A stretch of DNA of 64,000 nt from an uncultured cyanobacterium (GTDB lineage: Bacteria > Cyanobacteriota > Cyanobacteriia > Cyanobacteriales > FACHB-T130). How positions within the stretch are numbered: position 1 is the stretch's first letter; each line of letters begins with the position of its first letter. Below the pieces are notes generated by a model, which saw nothing but the letters and a program-made list of their open reading frames with translations, did no database searches and was not told where the DNA came from. Location of the stretch: NCBI GenBank assembly GCA_936920195.1, contig CAKZHE010000251.1:17318-81317 (forward strand), written 5' to 3'. Made by a program: the position numbers and the translations under genes. Below, in pieces: positions 63,701-64,000 of this stretch.

Positions 63701-64000
63701 ACTGATTGGCTCGCTCGAAGTTAATATTCAGATATTCCGCCGATATCGCTTCTATATGAATATCCAAAGTTAACTGATATTGCTCCTGCCAACTATTTTT
63801 ATCCAGTAATTCTAAACTAATATTTAAACACTTTGCTGCCACGTCATAGGCATTGGAGGCAATAGCTTTCTTCCCCGCCTGCAAATTCAGTTCCGCTAAC
63901 TGATTTTTTTCAACTTGAGACTGAATCAGTTCTCTCCCCAAATTTAATTGATTAACGATATCAAAAATATTTTCTTCCAGTTCTACCTCTAGGGTATTTC
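60747..64000 (-). CDS. C-terminal part of a giant ATPase/GAF/histidine kinase; start outside window
   Basis: The frame is open to the window edge (continuing upstream as [19 protein letters not shown]), so at least 1083 residues are visible and the 5' end lies outside. The N-terminal 570 residues are a TPR-like helical region. A GAF domain (about 595-750) is followed by a coiled coil, HisKA ([21 protein letters not shown]) and HATPase ([33 protein letters not shown]). This matches the C-terminal half of cyanobacterial protein-kinase/AAA/histidine-kinase proteins of about 1800-2000 residues. The stop overlaps nadD. Confidence 0.88.
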   Translation of the reverse strand, partial: NTLEVELEENIFDIVNQLNLGRELIQSQVEKNQLAELNLQAGKKAIASNAYDVAAKCLNISLELLDKNSWQEQYQLTLDIHIEAISAEYLNINFERANQLSELVLERAKTLIEKIPVYEKKIQFYMAKNQMRQIIDTVVPLLEELKFPLPKKVNKLGIAIELLQTKINLGNKSIEELVALPIMTDPYQLATMRLLTAVFSAAAMLNPELLPIVAMRMINFSIKHGNCPQTAMGYVLYGLILCAGIGDINGGYKFGQLAVELINIFAYKKLKPRIYMISIGSIRHWKESLKNLIEHCLETIKISMEVGDLEYSSYGVFIYITIAFLSGINLTSLARKNGQYIQELKKSKQSFSLEIIYLWMQLYLKLMNKDLIDNASQGLIKSTESDNRNILFCSNLTASIFDYLMRNYSQAVKTSKLAEKYSDSAFGLITIAGNNFYYSLSLLAIYPQASDRERKEFLKKVSANQKVRKNWAIHAPMNFQHGYDLVEAEKARVLGQDSQAIEYYERAISGAKSEGFTQDEALAWELAAEFYFSRDRETIGQAYLTKSYNAYQRWGALAKVKDLEQRYPEIFVAAPIPEVTNSELVSPTTTTTTENNSALLDIVTVTKASQAISGELILENLLSKLMQIIMESAGAQKVMLFLLEDSQMILAAEGNVELEPSTNLPFIPINQDLDLPFSIINYVQRMEETLLLNNAAIQGKFTNDSYIQNYRPKSILSLPIVYQGKFIGILYLENRLAQGVFAQERLKIIKVLVSQMAISIENARVYATLEERVQSRTEELQEKNQQLSATLKDLQRSQTQLIQTAKMTSLGQLVAGIAHEINNPNNFVQGNIDYVEEYFKNLLNLLEQYQQYFPHPAQKIKIAEIDINYMIEDIPKIISSMKLGTNRIRNIVESLRVFSQLGKAKLNHANIHECLDSTLLILQHSLNRQYDEVNSQNDQSEIIVVKAGESLPLIECYPTELNQALLNIFLNAIEALASFRGNNSNRQPKIIITTKLLNSNRAAIQIADNGVGIPPEVLPRIFEPFFTTKEVGKGTGLGLATSYQIIHNRHKGRLTCDSVLGEGTVLTIEIPVKQAKKTQLNIL

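Overview
The window is cyanobacterial chromosome. It carries the photosystem I core genes psaA and psaB, the cyanobacterial alkane pair (acyl-ACP reductase and aldehyde deformylating oxygenase), gun4, an IctB-type membrane protein, a VTE6/DUF92 protein and a PAM68-like protein. The octamer GCGATCGC (HIP1) recurs throughout. Heptamer AATTCAA-type arrays, XisH/XisI, several Rpn/DUF2887 and Uma2 nuclease-fold genes and many large multidomain sensor kinases suggest a larger-genome, probably filamentous cyanobacterium. That last point is inference from gene content only.

Layout. 1-1.6 kb: end of a PAM68-like gene and a DAHP synthase. 1.6-6.8 kb: an accessory block on the minus strand. It holds two nearly identical DUF2887/Rpn nuclease-fold genes with duplicated flanks, a UPF0175 antitoxin whose DUF3368 toxin is deleted internally, a XisH/XisI pair, an antitoxin-like stub and a nucleoside-phosphorylase-domain fusion protein of unknown role. 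6.9-11.7 kb: conserved minus-strand metabolic run ado, aar, accA, SDR, folE (fatty acid supply, alkane production, pterin synthesis). 12.3-24.2 kb: a PGM1-type ATP-grasp ligase, a hybrid GAF histidine kinase facing a receiver-only regulator, a YgiT-type zinc-finger gene, a zinc-ribbon membrane protein with an SPFH/GYF protein, then a LOV-domain histidine kinase with a receiver-EAL phosphodiesterase directly downstream (a likely blue-light to c-di-GMP module). 24.4-31.7 kb: YebC, two Uma2 proteins, a TonB-like protein, tRNA-Gly(TCC), a phosphatase, an M48 protease, a lone TnpB element and a DUF4330 protein. 31.8-45.1 kb: an Rpn protein with a substituted catalytic residue, a retropepsin-like lipoprotein, pentapeptide-repeat, DUF1350, SemiSWEET, VTE6-like, VOC, lipase, glycosyltransferase, WG-repeat and thioredoxin/NHL proteins and a large lipoprotein. 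45.5-50.2 kb: psaA-psaB ending in a clear terminator. 50.3-64 kb: a truncated DUF2887 relative, aldo/keto reductase, ictB, a GAF kinase lacking its phosphoacceptor histidine, gun4, an rfaE2-like gene, and an NAD group (nadE, NrtR-like Nudix regulator, nadD-like). It closes with the C-terminal part of a giant ATPase/GAF/histidine kinase that runs off the window.

No CRISPR array, rRNA or prophage was seen. The most interesting items are the LOV/EAL pair, the phosphorylase-domain fusion in the accessory block, the decaying toxin-antitoxin locus, two signalling or nuclease proteins with lost catalytic residues, the NAD cluster with a degenerate Nudix box, the TnpB insertion, and two microproteins that standard calling may miss.
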